Assembly: GCA_027491035.1 (NCBI GenBank)
Contig: JAIXWZ010000127.1
Span: 1-33,299, forward strand
Direction of reading: 5' to 3'
Length of the DNA: 33,299 nucleotides
DNA from: Comamonadaceae bacterium
GTDB taxonomy: Bacteria > Pseudomonadota > Gammaproteobacteria > Burkholderiales > Burkholderiaceae_C
Part shown: in pieces, positions 33,191 to 33,299 of the stretch
How the letters are laid out: each line of letters opens with the position of its first letter
How positions within the stretch are numbered: the stretch's first letter is position 1
Program-made: the position numbers and the translations under genes
The notes under the pieces: generated by a model
Databases searched by the model: none
The model's input: only the letters and a program-made list of their open reading frames with translations
Told to the model about the DNA's origin: nothing

Positions 33191-33197
33191 CAGGCCC

Positions 33198-33299
33198 GTG
33201 AAGCACGCCAGACCGCCGCTGGTGCAAGCTGGGAAACCAGGCACTGGAGGAAGGTCCGGACTGCACAGGACAGCGTAGGAGGTAACACCTCTCCACCGC
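33198..33299 (+). ncRNA. rnpB: RNase P RNA (type A), 5' part, cut by the window end
   Basis: The sequence from about 33198 begins GAAGCACGCCAGACCGCC, followed by a hairpin with CUGG-GAAA-CCAG, then GGAGGAAGGTCCGGACTGCA, CAGGACAGCG and GGAGGTAACACCTCTCC. These align in order with the start of bacterial type A RNase P RNA (P1, P3, the conserved GAGGAAAGUCC region, AGGGCAG and the P10 hairpin with GUAAC). RNase P removes 5' leaders from pre-tRNA. Two conserved positions differ: AGGAAGGUCC for AGGAAAGUCC, and AGGACAG for AGGGCAG. The exact 5' end is uncertain by a few bases. The rest lies beyond the window. Confidence 0.88.

Larger units (their letters stand above)
32641..33195. other. Gene-free stretch before rnpB, rich in repeats
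   Basis: No credible gene is present. It holds a 225-bp imperfect palindromic element (32739-32963), a pair of related direct repeats (32691-32733 and 33064-33109) and an AT-richer patch with a small hairpin (CTGAT-N8-ATCAG near 33033-33050). Short open frames here are Arg/Gly/Pro-rich and look like chance. Confidence 0.6.

Noticed and set aside
1-33299. CRISPR arrays, tRNA genes, IS elements or integrase genes
   Set aside because: I looked for regularly spaced repeats, cloverleaf-like sequences and transposase motifs and saw none; the repeats found are short tandem or palindromic.

Overview
The window looks like a chromosomal segment of a high-GC betaproteobacterium of the order Burkholderiales, most likely Comamonadaceae. 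The basis is the gene set and order (HesA/MoeB/ThiF-family protein, S41 protease, gpmA, rhodanese, grxC, secB, gpsA), the very high GC of the housekeeping genes, several Bug/TctC-type binding proteins, and a type A RNase P RNA gene start at the right edge. This is inference from family content; no database search was possible.

Layout. (1) 1-1438: the end of an unidentified plus-strand frame, two minus-strand membrane protein genes (one holin-like, DUF1469 type) and a gene-free stretch. (2) 1439-14200: core genes. A NarL/FixJ-type response regulator, a ThiF/MoeB-like adenylyltransferase, a CtpA-type S41 protease, gpmA, a membrane-anchored rhodanese, grxC, secB, gpsA, a YciA-type thioesterase, an Atm1-type ABC exporter, a HypT-like LysR regulator, pyrC, a DUF3025 protein and htpX, closed by a strong intrinsic terminator. 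(3) 14575-27790: a sugar-acid catabolic block with visibly lower GC and less biased codon use than its flanks. (4) 27999-32543: host-like composition again, with a third Bug-type binding protein, an aromatic-acid ring-hydroxylating dioxygenase alpha/beta pair and a COG2509 flavoprotein. (5) 32544-33299: a G-rich tract, a large imperfect palindromic element, a dispersed repeat pair and the 5' part of rnpB.

The sugar-acid block is the most interesting part. Ten genes run in one direction with short gaps or overlaps: iclR2, dgoK, dgoA, an IlvD/Edd-type aldonate dehydratase, a DapA-family lyase, tctC, tctB, tctA, dgoD and a D-2-hydroxyacid dehydrogenase. Upstream, a second IclR gene is divergent from a Bug binding protein plus RraA-type aldolase pair. 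DgoD, DgoK and DgoA give a complete D-galactonate route (dehydration, phosphorylation, aldol cleavage to pyruvate and glyceraldehyde 3-phosphate). The IlvD/Edd enzyme resembles L-arabinonate dehydratases; with the DapA-like lyase and the dehydrogenase it suggests a second, non-phosphorylated route for a stereochemically matching acid such as L-arabonate or D-fuconate. Uptake appears to use a tripartite tricarboxylate-type (TctABC) transporter instead of the usual MFS galactonate permease.

Both IclR promoters carry the same palindrome, GTCTCA-N4/5-TGAGAC. At the second promoter it lies just upstream of another palindrome that overlaps a perfect TTGACA -35 box. This suggests the two IclR proteins control, or cross-control, one regulon. 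The DapA-like enzyme has Gln where the family normally has its catalytic Tyr, so its chemistry is an open question.
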